37,595 bases of DNA from Methylococcaceae bacterium (GTDB lineage Bacteria > Pseudomonadota > Gammaproteobacteria > Methylococcales > Methylomonadaceae): contig CANNKH010000005.1 of NCBI GenBank assembly GCA_947504985.1, positions 1 to 37,595 on the forward strand, in the 5' to 3' direction. This document shows, one piece after another, positions 24,196 through 32,163 of the stretch. The translations under genes and the position numbers were made by a program. The notes under the pieces were generated by a model. It worked only from the letters and a program-made list of their open reading frames with translations. It did no database searches and was not told where the DNA came from. Each line of letters begins with the position of its first letter. Positions within the stretch are counted from its first letter, which is position 1.

Positions 24196-24864
24196 ATGAA
24201 TAACACAAAACACCTGAAATCAAGATTGAGCGGAACGATGTTGGCACTGGGATTAATCGCTTTATCCTCGCCTTCGATGGGAGATGAGTCGGCTCTGGAT
24301 GCAACAACTTACTGCTCCAGTGCCAGCATTGGACAGATTTGTGATCAGCGTTTTAGTTTTGATGCCACCACTACAGATAAGCTACAAATCAACTTTATCG
24401 TACCGGAAACGCATTGTTCATCGGTAAAGCTGAATATCTCTGTCGATGGCGTTTACCTGCTTTCAACAGACTTTTTAGGATGGAATGGTGATCCTGACGC
24501 GCGACCTCTGGAAACCGGGCTAATCGATTTGGGGCCAGTATCTGCTGGAACGCACAACGTCGCATTAGAAGCGGAAGGAACAGAAGGGGGATGTAATGTC
24601 GGTGACCTTGCTAGTTGGGGGGGCACAGTGCATGTTTTCGCAGAAGTTCCGCCAGTAGTTATCTTGCCTGGTGTCGGCGGGTCATTGACAAAAATGAGCT
24701 CAACAGTAGGCACGGTAACCTGCCAAAATATGAAGACTAAGCAAAAGATCAAGTTTCCGCTGCCTGCCGAAGCGAGATCATGGGACTGTGAATCCGAAGG
24801 GTTAGTTGTCAATTCTGGTAATAAAATAAAACAAACTATTTCGGTCACTGGCCCTGCCGATTAA
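24196..24864 (+). CDS. Secreted protein of unknown function
   Basis: About 222 residues from ATG 24196; an ATG at 24187 and non-ATG starts back to 24172 are also in frame, and no strong ribosome binding site decides. A signal peptide (RLSGTMLALGLIALSSPSMG) is followed by a beta-rich exported domain with paired cysteines (YCSSASIGQICDQ; THCSSVKLNIS; EGGCNVGD), then a second short domain (GTVTCQNMKTKQKIKFPLP ... RSWDCESEG). I do not recognise a family. It is divergent from the copper amine oxidase and ends at a strong terminator, so it is a one-gene unit. Confidence 0.75.
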   Translation: MNNTKHLKSRLSGTMLALGLIALSSPSMGDESALDATTYCSSASIGQICDQRFSFDATTTDKLQINFIVPETHCSSVKLNISVDGVYLLSTDFLGWNGDPDARPLETGLIDLGPVSAGTHNVALEAEGTEGGCNVGDLASWGGTVHVFAEVPPVVILPGVGGSLTKMSSTVGTVTCQNMKTKQKIKFPLPAEARSWDCESEGLVVNSGNKIKQTISVTGPAD

Positions 24865-24905
24865 TAGGCGTTAACCGTTTTGCTCTGATTTTCAATCAGA
24901 TTATG

Positions 24906-24944
24906 GGCAGGGTAGATAGCCAAACAAAGCTACCCTGCCTTTTT
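24906..24944 (+). terminator. Rho-independent terminator
   Basis: GGCAGGGTAG (24906-24915) pairs perfectly with CTACCCTGCC (24930-24939) and is followed by TTTTT. It ends transcription of the secreted-protein gene at 24864 and argues that the ASCH-like gene starts after it, at 24972. Confidence 0.9.
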
Positions 24945-24971
24945 ATTTATCTCAATTTATATGGAACCGAT

Positions 24972-25307
24972 ATGGACGCTTTACCCGAAAAAACCTGTTC
25001 AATAGAGCGGCTAGTGACACAAGAAAAGCTTGTCGCCGCCGCCAAAGCAGGCATTAAAACCCAGCAACGTCGTGATGGTGTTTATGGTTGGCCTGGTGAA
25101 AGCTTTGAGCTGGAAGGCATGGCATTTATTGTTACCGATTTAAGCCGCCAGCGTTTGGGGGATATGACTGACGACGATGCCAAAGCTGAAGGCTTTCCTG
25201 GCTTGGCAATGTATAAAGATATTATTCTAAAAATGCACACGGGCATGACATGGGAAGAAGATCATTTTGTCTGGGTACATCGCTTTGCCGCTAAAACTGA
25301 TAGCTGA
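24972..25307 (+). CDS. ASCH-like domain protein
   Basis: 111 residues from the ATG at 24972; a longer frame from 24903 would cross the terminator hairpin and is unlikely. The sequence LVAAAKAGIKTQQRRDGVYGWPGESFELEGMAFIVTDL, then RQRLGDMTDDDAKAEGFPG and ending HFVWVHRF matches the layout of ASCH domains (a PUA-related beta-barrel that binds RNA or nucleosides). The exact role is unknown; ASCH proteins have been linked to RNA binding and to amidohydrolysis of acetylcytidine. It is a lone small gene with no partner. The gap 25308-25448 shows nothing. Confidence 0.7.
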   Translation: MDALPEKTCSIERLVTQEKLVAAAKAGIKTQQRRDGVYGWPGESFELEGMAFIVTDLSRQRLGDMTDDDAKAEGFPGLAMYKDIILKMHTGMTWEEDHFVWVHRFAAKTDS

Positions 25308-25448
25308 GAAACAACGGGGTATGCGGTAAAAGTACCTTCCTTTCACGCGAGCAAATCGGCATCAGTACCTCTCGGCATGGCAGATTAGCTATCAACAAAT
25401 CTGTCGTCTCTTTCATTAGAATTCAGGAGACTGATGCCCTACCCTTAT

Positions 25449-26642
25449 TCATACCTTCCCGCCAACAAAACCCATCGCTTGTCTGGTCAATAAACGTTTA
25501 GCACTGGGCAAATGATCCAGTAAAGACAAGCCAATATTTCTAGCGGCGGATAGCGCCAGCCAGTCGTTAGAAAAAATTTTTACCACATTGTCGGTAAAAC
25601 CAATAACTCGATCATGATCCGCTTGCCTGGATTGAGTGTAGGCATTTAACAGTGCCGTAGCGCCTATATCGTCATGGTTATGTGCGGCTTTCGACAAAAC
25701 TGCCGCCAATTGCACGACATCCCGTAAGCCTAAATTAAAGCCTTGACCGGCAACCGGATGCAACTGATGCACTGCATTACCAATAATAACGGCGCGACCA
25801 GCTACCATGCGCTCTGCACGTATCAATGACAGGGGAAAGGCACGTCGGGGCGCGGTTAAGGTCAATTCGCCCAATCGGTAACCAAAATACTGTTGTAATT
25901 CAGCAATAAAATCAGCCTCACTGCCCAGCATCAAGGCTTGCGCTTCTTCATCGGTACGCGTCCAGACCACTGAGCAATAGTTTTTATCGACGGGCAATAA
26001 GGCCAACGGTCCAGAGCAAGTAAAGCGCTCGAAGGCGGTATGGTTATGAGGAAGCGTAGCTTTTACGGTGGTGACCAACGCGGTTTGTTGATATTCAGTA
26101 ATACGTTGGGGAATGTCTAACAGCTGCCGCACTGATGAACTGCCGCCATCGGCACCTACCAGTAATTTTGCAGATAGATTTAATGTGTCATTACCGCTTT
26201 TTAAACTGACATTAACTTCGCTATTACCAGACATCAGACCGACCACGCGTGCTGGACAGTGCAGCGTTATTCCGGCTTGTTCAACCAGATGGGCAACATG
26301 GGTTTCAATATCGCGTGCGCTGATGACATAACCCAATGCGGCGACATTTTCTTTTTCTGCCGATAAACGCACTTTACCAAAATGCCCCCGGTCAGAAATA
26401 TGGATATGCGTTATCGCGGTTGCTTTATGGTGAATACCTTGCCAGATACCCAGCGTGTCCAACACTTCGACAGTGCCTGCCGCTAGGGCTAATGCCCGAT
26501 CACCTGCGGGTGATAACTGACGCTGTTCTTGGGTACTGGCTTCAACAATGGCGATGTTAAGCCCAGTATTATTTAACGCCAGTGCCAGGGAATTACCTGC
26601 CAAACCACCGCCAACAATAATCAGATCATAATCGGGTTGCAT
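25449..26642 (-). CDS. ubiH: 2-octaprenyl-6-methoxyphenol hydroxylase, UbiH/VisC type FAD monooxygenase
   Basis: 397 residues, a flavin aromatic hydroxylase of ubiquinone synthesis. FAD sites: YDLIIVGGGLAGNSLALAL near the N-terminus, and RAVIIGNAVHQLHPVAGQGFNLGLRD near residue 285, where the IGNA.QxLHP form is characteristic of UbiH. LVGADGGSSSVRQLL is the DG motif. It follows pepP with a one-base overlap and is the third gene of the ygfB-pepP-ubiH operon seen across gammaproteobacteria. UbiI/VisC is usually next; it is not present in this window. Confidence 0.96.
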   Translation of the reverse strand: MQPDYDLIIVGGGLAGNSLALALNNTGLNIAIVEASTQEQRQLSPAGDRALALAAGTVEVLDTLGIWQGIHHKATAITHIHISDRGHFGKVRLSAEKENVAALGYVISARDIETHVAHLVEQAGITLHCPARVVGLMSGNSEVNVSLKSGNDTLNLSAKLLVGADGGSSSVRQLLDIPQRITEYQQTALVTTVKATLPHNHTAFERFTCSGPLALLPVDKNYCSVVWTRTDEEAQALMLGSEADFIAELQQYFGYRLGELTLTAPRRAFPLSLIRAERMVAGRAVIIGNAVHQLHPVAGQGFNLGLRDVVQLAAVLSKAAHNHDDIGATALLNAYTQSRQADHDRVIGFTDNVVKIFSNDWLALSAARNIGLSLLDHLPSAKRLLTRQAMGFVGGKV

Positions 26643-27952
26643 TAGTTTACCTGCATGAGTGCTTCAATATCGGTGATGGTTTTCGGTACGCCACTGGTCA
26701 AAATTTCATGACCTTGAGCCGTAACCAAGACATCGTCTTCTATGCGTATGCCAATACCCCGCCATTTTTCATCGACAGTTTTACAATCTGCCGGAATGTA
26801 GATGCCGGGCTCTACCGTTAACACCATGCCTGCTTCGAATACGCGCCATTCTTGATTGATTTTATAGTCGCCGACATCATGGACATCCATGCCCAACCAA
26901 TGACCAGTGCGGTGCATATAAAACGGTTTATATTTTTCTTTTTTAATCAAACTCTTTATCCGACCTTTAAGCAAGCCTAAGCTCACAAGACCTTTCGTAA
27001 TAACTTCAACGGCGGCATCATGCGGAAAAATCCATGATGAACCCGGTTGAATCTGTTCGATAGCGGCGGTTTGCGCATCCAAAACCAATTGATACAATAT
27101 TTTTTGCGGCTCGCTGAAGCGTCCTGATACCGGAAAAGTTCGGGTAATGTCCGCCGCATAATGATCACATTCGGCACCAGCATCTATCAGCAATAAATCG
27201 CCGTTTTTTAATTTGCTGGTGTTTTCGGTGTAATGCAACGTACAGGCATTCTTTCCAGACGCCACAATGGACGGATAGGCAACGGCGCGTAAGCCATTTT
27301 GTATAAAATGATAAATCAGTTCCGCTTCTATTTGGTATTCATACAGACCTGCTTTGCAAGACTGCATGGCTTTGACATGCCCGGCAGCCGATACTTCGGC
27401 GGCGCGACGCATCAGTTTAAGTTCAGCCGCACTTTTGAATAAGCGCATTTCATGCAGGATATAATCCAGAGAAATCAATTCTCCCGGCGCAATGAGTCCG
27501 CTTCTGGACTGAGTACGAATATGGTTAATCCATTCTAGTAGACTATGGTCAAGCTCAGAATCGCGTCCCATAGGGTAAAAAACTTTGGTTTTACCTTCCA
27601 GCATACCGGGCAAAATGTCATCCAGATCAGCTATTGGAAACGCATCGTCAGCATCATAATGCAGGGTCGCGCCTTCTAATCCGGCATGTGCGCCTTCCCA
27701 TAAAGCCTTTTTTTCGTCAAACTCTCGACAAAATAAAATATATTCGCCTTGCTCACGCCCCGGAATAAATACTGCCAGCGAGTCCGGCTCATTAAAGCCC
27801 GTTAGATAATAAAAATCGCTATCCTGACGAAACGGATAATCCACATCGCGATTACGAGTACGTATCGAGGCACTATCGATAAGCGCAATATTACCGATAC
27901 CAATACGCTGCATGAGTTGTTTGCGGCGTTTTTTAAATTCTGATTGTTTCAA
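26642..27952 (-). CDS. pepP: Xaa-Pro aminopeptidase
   Basis: Cleaves the N-terminal residue when proline is second. 436 residues, a creatinase-like N-domain followed by a pita-bread metallopeptidase. Metal ligands lie in DAGAECDHYAADITRTFPVSG (two Asp), HRTGHWLGMDVHDVG (His) and VLTVEPGIYIP (Glu), plus a final IRIEDDVLVT Glu. Starts 12 bases after ygfB and overlaps ubiH; same operon. Confidence 0.98.
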   Translation of the reverse strand: MKQSEFKKRRKQLMQRIGIGNIALIDSASIRTRNRDVDYPFRQDSDFYYLTGFNEPDSLAVFIPGREQGEYILFCREFDEKKALWEGAHAGLEGATLHYDADDAFPIADLDDILPGMLEGKTKVFYPMGRDSELDHSLLEWINHIRTQSRSGLIAPGELISLDYILHEMRLFKSAAELKLMRRAAEVSAAGHVKAMQSCKAGLYEYQIEAELIYHFIQNGLRAVAYPSIVASGKNACTLHYTENTSKLKNGDLLLIDAGAECDHYAADITRTFPVSGRFSEPQKILYQLVLDAQTAAIEQIQPGSSWIFPHDAAVEVITKGLVSLGLLKGRIKSLIKKEKYKPFYMHRTGHWLGMDVHDVGDYKINQEWRVFEAGMVLTVEPGIYIPADCKTVDEKWRGIGIRIEDDVLVTAQGHEILTSGVPKTITDIEALMQVN

Positions 27953-27963
27953 GTAATCCCTCC

Positions 27964-28512
27964 TTAATGAACACTATTACTGCTTATATTGCTGCTGAAT
28001 TCATCCCGCAGCAAGAATACGGCTGATCTTAAATATTCAGTAATTTCAGTAAACGCATTTTCATCTTCGTTACCTTCGACATCTTGGTCGATTCGAGTGA
28101 ATTCGCTAATATCCTTAAGTATTTCGCGAGTTTCTGCACTTAGGCGGGAGGCTGAATAGGCAGAACCTATTCCGAATAAAAAACCCTGACACCAAAACTT
28201 CAGTGCAGCCACTTGTTCGCTTAACGAGACATCATCATCGGGTAAAAAAAGATCAAATTCAAACGTATCACTCAACAGCAATCGCCGCGTTTCCTCAAAC
28301 AGCCTGATTAATAGTTGTTGCTGAGTTTCATCGACCACCGCTTGGTTATCATGCCACAGTTCTGACAACCAATAATGACTGGTCGTTCGGCCATCAACGC
28401 AGAGCATACCCGAGGCAATGCCATGCGCTTCGGCCGCTGTGAGATCGATATCCGCTTGTATAAGTATCTTGTTGACTATAGAGTAAGCCATAAAAACCAC
28501 ATAATTGTTCAC
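27964..28512 (-). CDS. YgfB/UPF0149 family protein
   Basis: 182 residues, a cytosolic helical protein. The family opening AEAHGIASGMLCVDGRT and the central LKFWCQGFLFGIGSA are both present. In Pseudomonas aeruginosa YgfB represses the ampDh3 regulator AlpA; the role here is unknown. An alternative ATG at residue 8 (28491) would give the usual N-terminus. First gene of ygfB-pepP-ubiH, divergent from the zapA pair across a ~135-base promoter region. Confidence 0.93.
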   Translation of the reverse strand: MNNYVVFMAYSIVNKILIQADIDLTAAEAHGIASGMLCVDGRTTSHYWLSELWHDNQAVVDETQQQLLIRLFEETRRLLLSDTFEFDLFLPDDDVSLSEQVAALKFWCQGFLFGIGSAYSASRLSAETREILKDISEFTRIDQDVEGNEDENAFTEITEYLRSAVFLLRDEFSSNISSNSVH

Positions 28513-28648
28513 TATCGCTAAAATAAAAATAGCGCGTATGCTACCATTGATCGTTAATAAAATGAGGCGTTAATCTTTGTAATTAACGGCTTTAAACTCA
28601 CTCTTTACTCAAAACATTTGCTGTGTGCAACATCATTCAGTTACCGTC

Positions 28649-28879
28649 ATGACACAAACATTTACCGATCAACCTTTCGAATTGAAAGAACTTGAAGAGA
28701 AGCTGGATCAGCTTATCGGACAATATTATGCCGTGAAAAATGAAAATCACGCGCTAAAAACAAAGCAGGAAGCTTTAGTCCAAGAAAAAACTCAACTGCT
28801 GGAAAAAACGGCTTTAGCCAAAACCCGCGTTGAAGCCATGATTACCCGTTTAAAAGCAATGGAGCAGACGCATGAATAA
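28649..28879 (+). CDS. TIGR02449 family coiled-coil protein
   Basis: 76 residues from ATG 28649 (a GTG at 28625 would add eight). It is one long coiled coil: LKELEEKLDQLIGQYYAVKNENHAL, then KQEALVQEKTQLLEKTALAKTRVEAMITRL, with heptads throughout. This family sits immediately before zapA in many gammaproteobacteria and is thought to help cell division, though its job is not established. Overlaps zapA by 8 bases, so the two are translated together. Confidence 0.88.
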   Translation: MTQTFTDQPFELKELEEKLDQLIGQYYAVKNENHALKTKQEALVQEKTQLLEKTALAKTRVEAMITRLKAMEQTHE

Positions 28880-29171
28880 TAAACCTCAATCCGTATCGTT
28901 GATGATTATGGGCAAAGAATATCGAATTGTTTGCGACGATGAAGAACAGGATGACCTTATCCAGTCTGCGATGCAATTGGATGTACAAATGCGAAAAATG
29001 CGTGATTCAGGGAAAGTAAATGGTGCAGATAGAATTGCGGTGATGACAGCGCTTAATCTGGCGCATGAACTACAGATAGTAAAAAATCAAAATGCGGCGC
29101 TTAAACTCAGCCTAAGTGAATGCTTGGCAAATATGAATCATAAAATAGAAAACGTTTTAGAAAATCCCTAA
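28872..29171 (+). CDS. zapA: Cell division protein ZapA
   Basis: 99 residues. ZapA cross-links FtsZ filaments at the division site in the cytosol. The N-terminal globular part SVSLMIMGKEYRIVCDDEEQDDLIQSA and the C-terminal helix with DRIAVMTALNLAHELQIVK are family features. It overlaps the TIGR02449 gene and is followed at once by 6S RNA, the standard arrangement. Confidence 0.97.
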   Translation: MNNKPQSVSLMIMGKEYRIVCDDEEQDDLIQSAMQLDVQMRKMRDSGKVNGADRIAVMTALNLAHELQIVKNQNAALKLSLSECLANMNHKIENVLENP

Positions 29172-29190
29172 ACACACGCTAAACTATTGT
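29157..29190 (+). promoter_or_regulatory. Candidate sigma-70 promoter of 6S RNA
   Basis: TAAACT (29180-29185) sits at the -10 distance from the expected 6S RNA 5' end (about 29191), with TTAGAA about 17 bases upstream as a weak -35. It overlaps the last codons of zapA. Confidence 0.4.
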
Positions 29191-29378
29191 CCTGTATCTC
29201 CTGCAGTGTTCGACAGTGTGCTGGGTGTTTCCTGAACCTGTATTACCCTCGGGGGCTGATGTCTGCCTTGGTGAGCATGCCCGTTTAATACGGGAAGCCT
29301 GATTGGCAAACCGCGCCCCCACTTGAACCGCCGGTTCAAGGACGAAAGCGTGCATCGGCACAGGCGGGAGATACAATT
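29191..29378 (+). ncRNA. ssrS: 6S RNA
   Basis: A regulatory RNA that mimics an open promoter and sequesters the housekeeping RNA polymerase holoenzyme in stationary phase. The terminal stem pairs GTATCTCC (29194-29201) with GGAGATAC (29367-29374). Strongly conserved segments are present: TTGGTGAGCATGC followed by GGGAAGCCT (29269-29299) and the hairpin CTTGAACCGCCGGTTCAAGG (about 29322-29341). The central bulge and upstream stem are as in gammaproteobacterial 6S RNA. The position directly after zapA is the canonical one. The gene usually following, encoding 5-formyltetrahydrofolate cyclo-ligase, is absent. Confidence 0.92.
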
Positions 29379-29541
29379 TTATATCAAAGACATCCATCGT
29401 CTACACAGCTTGTTTTTAATCCCCTCATCGTTGCACCCGCCGCCGATTCTAAACAAAATTGATCAAATCAATTAAACCAGAAATAACAGCGTTGACACCC
29501 TCATTCCTGGCTTTATAGCTTAAGCTGATGCGTCGGTCGTG

Positions 29542-30867
29542 TTAAAAATTAATAATACCCTGTATCCATATTTTTTGAGTGTCGGTGCTCTTAAAAAGTG
29601 GGTCGCTATTGTCTCCGGCATTGTAGTAAGCATATTTGGCAAGCACCGAGTAATGCTTACCAAATTTTTTAACCGCCTGAAAGTTCCATTCATCACCGTA
29701 ATCAAAACGCCCGCTATCATCCGAATAGTCATGATACATCCCAGTAAACACGAGGTCACCGTTTTGAAACGGCACCATCACCGTTCCAAATAGATCACGC
29801 ATACCGTTGCTAGGCGTTACCACGAACAAATCCGCCCAGCCTTGGAAGGCGTGATTAGTGCCTAATGGAAAGTCGAAGGACTGATTTACGCCAGAACCGT
29901 CGAGTTGTTCCATAGCTCCCTGAAACATGAGCTTATAAGCACTAAAGCCTCCCATCAAGTTATAACGATCAGCATCATAAGGGGTGGAACCATGACCATA
30001 ATCACTTTGATGACCGTATTCGGCAGTGTAAACCAAGCCAAAGTTGTCGCTTATTTTTATAGAATCGAGTTGTTTTTCACAACACGTTGCACGCACACCA
30101 TAACTTTGGCTAGATTTTTCATAATTTTCGATTTCCGTGTAATCCAGCCAATAGCCGTAACCCACCAAATTGCCGTAATTCCCCAGCTTGTAGTTAAGGT
30201 TAAGCAACGGAGCTTCCATATTTTCCGTCAAGCCGTTGTACATTTGGGCATTCCCCAGATAGCCGACATTAGCAACCAAACCTGGCAACAGTTGATTTTT
30301 GTTGGTGATCATCACGGCATCATAGGTGATTTCCATTTGCCGCCAGATCACGTTACCGATAAAACGGCTATCATCCAGCGTAATTCGTTGTCTACCGATT
30401 TTGAAAATATTATTGGCAAGGCCGGTGTAAGCGAGCCAGAACTGGTTAAGTTCGCTTCGATCAGGATCAGCAACTCTTGAATACATTGCATTACCGCCTA
30501 GCAAAGTGTTGTTATATTCATCTTGCATCGCCAAATTGCCTTCATATTCGGCATAAGCTTGAAGCCCATGAAACACCGGCGTCAAATAACCCAAGCGCAA
30601 ACTGGCGGTATTCGCATTGGCTGTTTCTGGTTGTACTAGCAGTGGCAATCCTGTTTTAGGGTCAAACCTATTATCTTCATTGACGTTTTCAAAACGGTAT
30701 TTCAGTTCAAATTTAATTGCCCCACTGTTTCCTTTGTCATGAAAAGTAAGCGCATCTTCAATGTCCTGAGTCATTCCTGCTGATGTAGGGCTACTGGCTA
30801 TTAGCATCGACAGTATTCCCGTAGCGGCTAATAAGCGCAATGTCACATGATGATGATGATTTAGCAT
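29542..30867 (-). CDS. Outer membrane porin, alginate-export-like beta-barrel
   Basis: 441 residues. A signal peptide (RLLAATGILSMLIASSPTSA) precedes a barrel built of alternating strands. Features of the alginate-export/OprD-like porin group are FELKYRFENVNEDN near the start, TASLRLGYLTPVFHGLQAYAEYEG, IFKIGRQRITLDDSRFIGNVIWRQ and the paired aromatic strands, with a C-terminal Phe as for BamA substrates. The N-terminus carries a run of four His after MLN. Good binding site GAGG. It stands alone; the transported compound is unknown. Could be any channel of this shape. Confidence 0.85.
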   Translation of the reverse strand: MLNHHHHVTLRLLAATGILSMLIASSPTSAGMTQDIEDALTFHDKGNSGAIKFELKYRFENVNEDNRFDPKTGLPLLVQPETANANTASLRLGYLTPVFHGLQAYAEYEGNLAMQDEYNNTLLGGNAMYSRVADPDRSELNQFWLAYTGLANNIFKIGRQRITLDDSRFIGNVIWRQMEITYDAVMITNKNQLLPGLVANVGYLGNAQMYNGLTENMEAPLLNLNYKLGNYGNLVGYGYWLDYTEIENYEKSSQSYGVRATCCEKQLDSIKISDNFGLVYTAEYGHQSDYGHGSTPYDADRYNLMGGFSAYKLMFQGAMEQLDGSGVNQSFDFPLGTNHAFQGWADLFVVTPSNGMRDLFGTVMVPFQNGDLVFTGMYHDYSDDSGRFDYGDEWNFQAVKKFGKHYSVLAKYAYYNAGDNSDPLFKSTDTQKIWIQGIINF

Positions 30868-31128
30868 AATGCCTCACGATTAATGGAAAAAATGGATTTA
30901 AACGCTCTATTTGGCGTGGGGTAGTTTAAATGGAAAATATAAAAACGCGAAACATCAGCTTATTTTGAAAACACCTAACTTGGACAGCAGAATACCTTTC
31001 TGGTAGATTGCCCGCCTCGGGTTACTTGTCCTAATATTTTAACCATGTTTCAACCTAAGACTGAGTACAAAACCACCGCGTTGCATGTTCACGCCTTACC
31101 CACCTCAACTATCTACTATTAAAACATC

Positions 31129-32127
31129 ATGTCGCATTGGCTAAAACGAGTTGGTATTGTTACTGTTGCCTTGTTGGCAATATTAATTTTATTAGTGCTG
31201 TTCATTCGCTTTCAAGGCATTCAATATCTGGCGGCGTATTCTGGTAAAGGCTTTGCACATGAGCTACCCGCGTTAAAGGCTTATTCAGCACAGAACACCT
31301 GTACCAGTGAACCAATCAATGTCATAACTTATAATGTCGAGTATGGTTCAGATTTTATCGAATCGATGGCTGCGCGTTTTAATAACGGCAATACGGGCGG
31401 CGCCCTGCCGTGGTCAGTCCGTCTACCTGAAATTCGCGAGCGTATTAGCGGTTACTCACCTGATTTAATCGGCCTACAGGAAACCCATACGGATACAGAC
31501 ATTGCTACCATTGTGCCTTTCACAAAATACACGCTGGTCAGCTATCATCTGGGCAGCTTTCAATACGGCGATGCGGCTCTACTGTTTAAAACCAATCGGT
31601 TTGAATTATTAGACAATGGTCAGCTCTGGCTAGGGTCAAATCCAAAACTGCCGATGAGCTTCGGGTTTAAACCGTTAGCAATGATACGTTATGTCAATTG
31701 GGCAATGTTGCGCGAAAAAAATACCGGCTTTACTTTTATGTTCGTCAATACGCATTTTGATAATGCCCGTGTCAATAAAGAACCCAGTGCAATATTATTT
31801 CGCGAACAACTTGCTGAACTCGCAGTTGGCATACCCATGATTGTCACTGGAGATTTTAATACCACAGCAGCAACCGAACGCTATCAGCGCTTTACCGGTG
31901 CAGATAAGCATCCTCCATTACTACGCAACGCCTACAGCTTGGCTAACAACCCGCCTGTTAAGAAGGCGTTACACCCTGACCAACGCATAGACCATATTCT
32001 GGCAGGCGGACCCTGCCAAATAAAAGCAGAAGTGTGGTTTATTGATCCTCGCCCTCTTAAGAATGGGCAGCGCCTATCAGATCATGATCCTATTGTTGCG
32101 AGATTACGTTTTATGCCTGCAAATTAA
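31129..32127 (+). CDS. Membrane-anchored endonuclease/exonuclease/phosphatase family protein
   Basis: 332 residues. One N-terminal membrane helix (VGIVTVALLAILILLVLFIRF) anchors a periplasmic EEP domain. The Mg-binding and catalytic motifs are in order: VITYNVEYGS (Asn), DLIGLQETH (Glu), TGDFNT (Asp and Asn) and LSDHDPIVARL (Asp-His). EEP proteins cleave phosphodiesters in nucleic acids, lipids or phosphoinositides; substrate unknown. It converges on the GTPase pair (36 bases between ends) and its 5' region faces the porin gene across about 260 bases with no further gene. Confidence 0.88.
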   Translation: MSHWLKRVGIVTVALLAILILLVLFIRFQGIQYLAAYSGKGFAHELPALKAYSAQNTCTSEPINVITYNVEYGSDFIESMAARFNNGNTGGALPWSVRLPEIRERISGYSPDLIGLQETHTDTDIATIVPFTKYTLVSYHLGSFQYGDAALLFKTNRFELLDNGQLWLGSNPKLPMSFGFKPLAMIRYVNWAMLREKNTGFTFMFVNTHFDNARVNKEPSAILFREQLAELAVGIPMIVTGDFNTTAATERYQRFTGADKHPPLLRNAYSLANNPPVKKALHPDQRIDHILAGGPCQIKAEVWFIDPRPLKNGQRLSDHDPIVARLRFMPAN

Positions 32128-32163
32128 CGCATAAATTGGTCAGCGCGGTATTGTTATGCTCAA

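Noticed and set aside
24004-24213. 69-residue frame on the minus strand and a 41-residue plus-strand frame (24022-24147)
   Set aside because: Neither has a ribosome binding site or a recognisable family. The plus-strand frame (MTVPNTQHDIFENRRTRR...) is slightly protein-like but too short to support.
29179-29397. 72-residue frame on the minus strand
   Set aside because: Antisense to 6S RNA, whose conserved sequence and stem explain the region.
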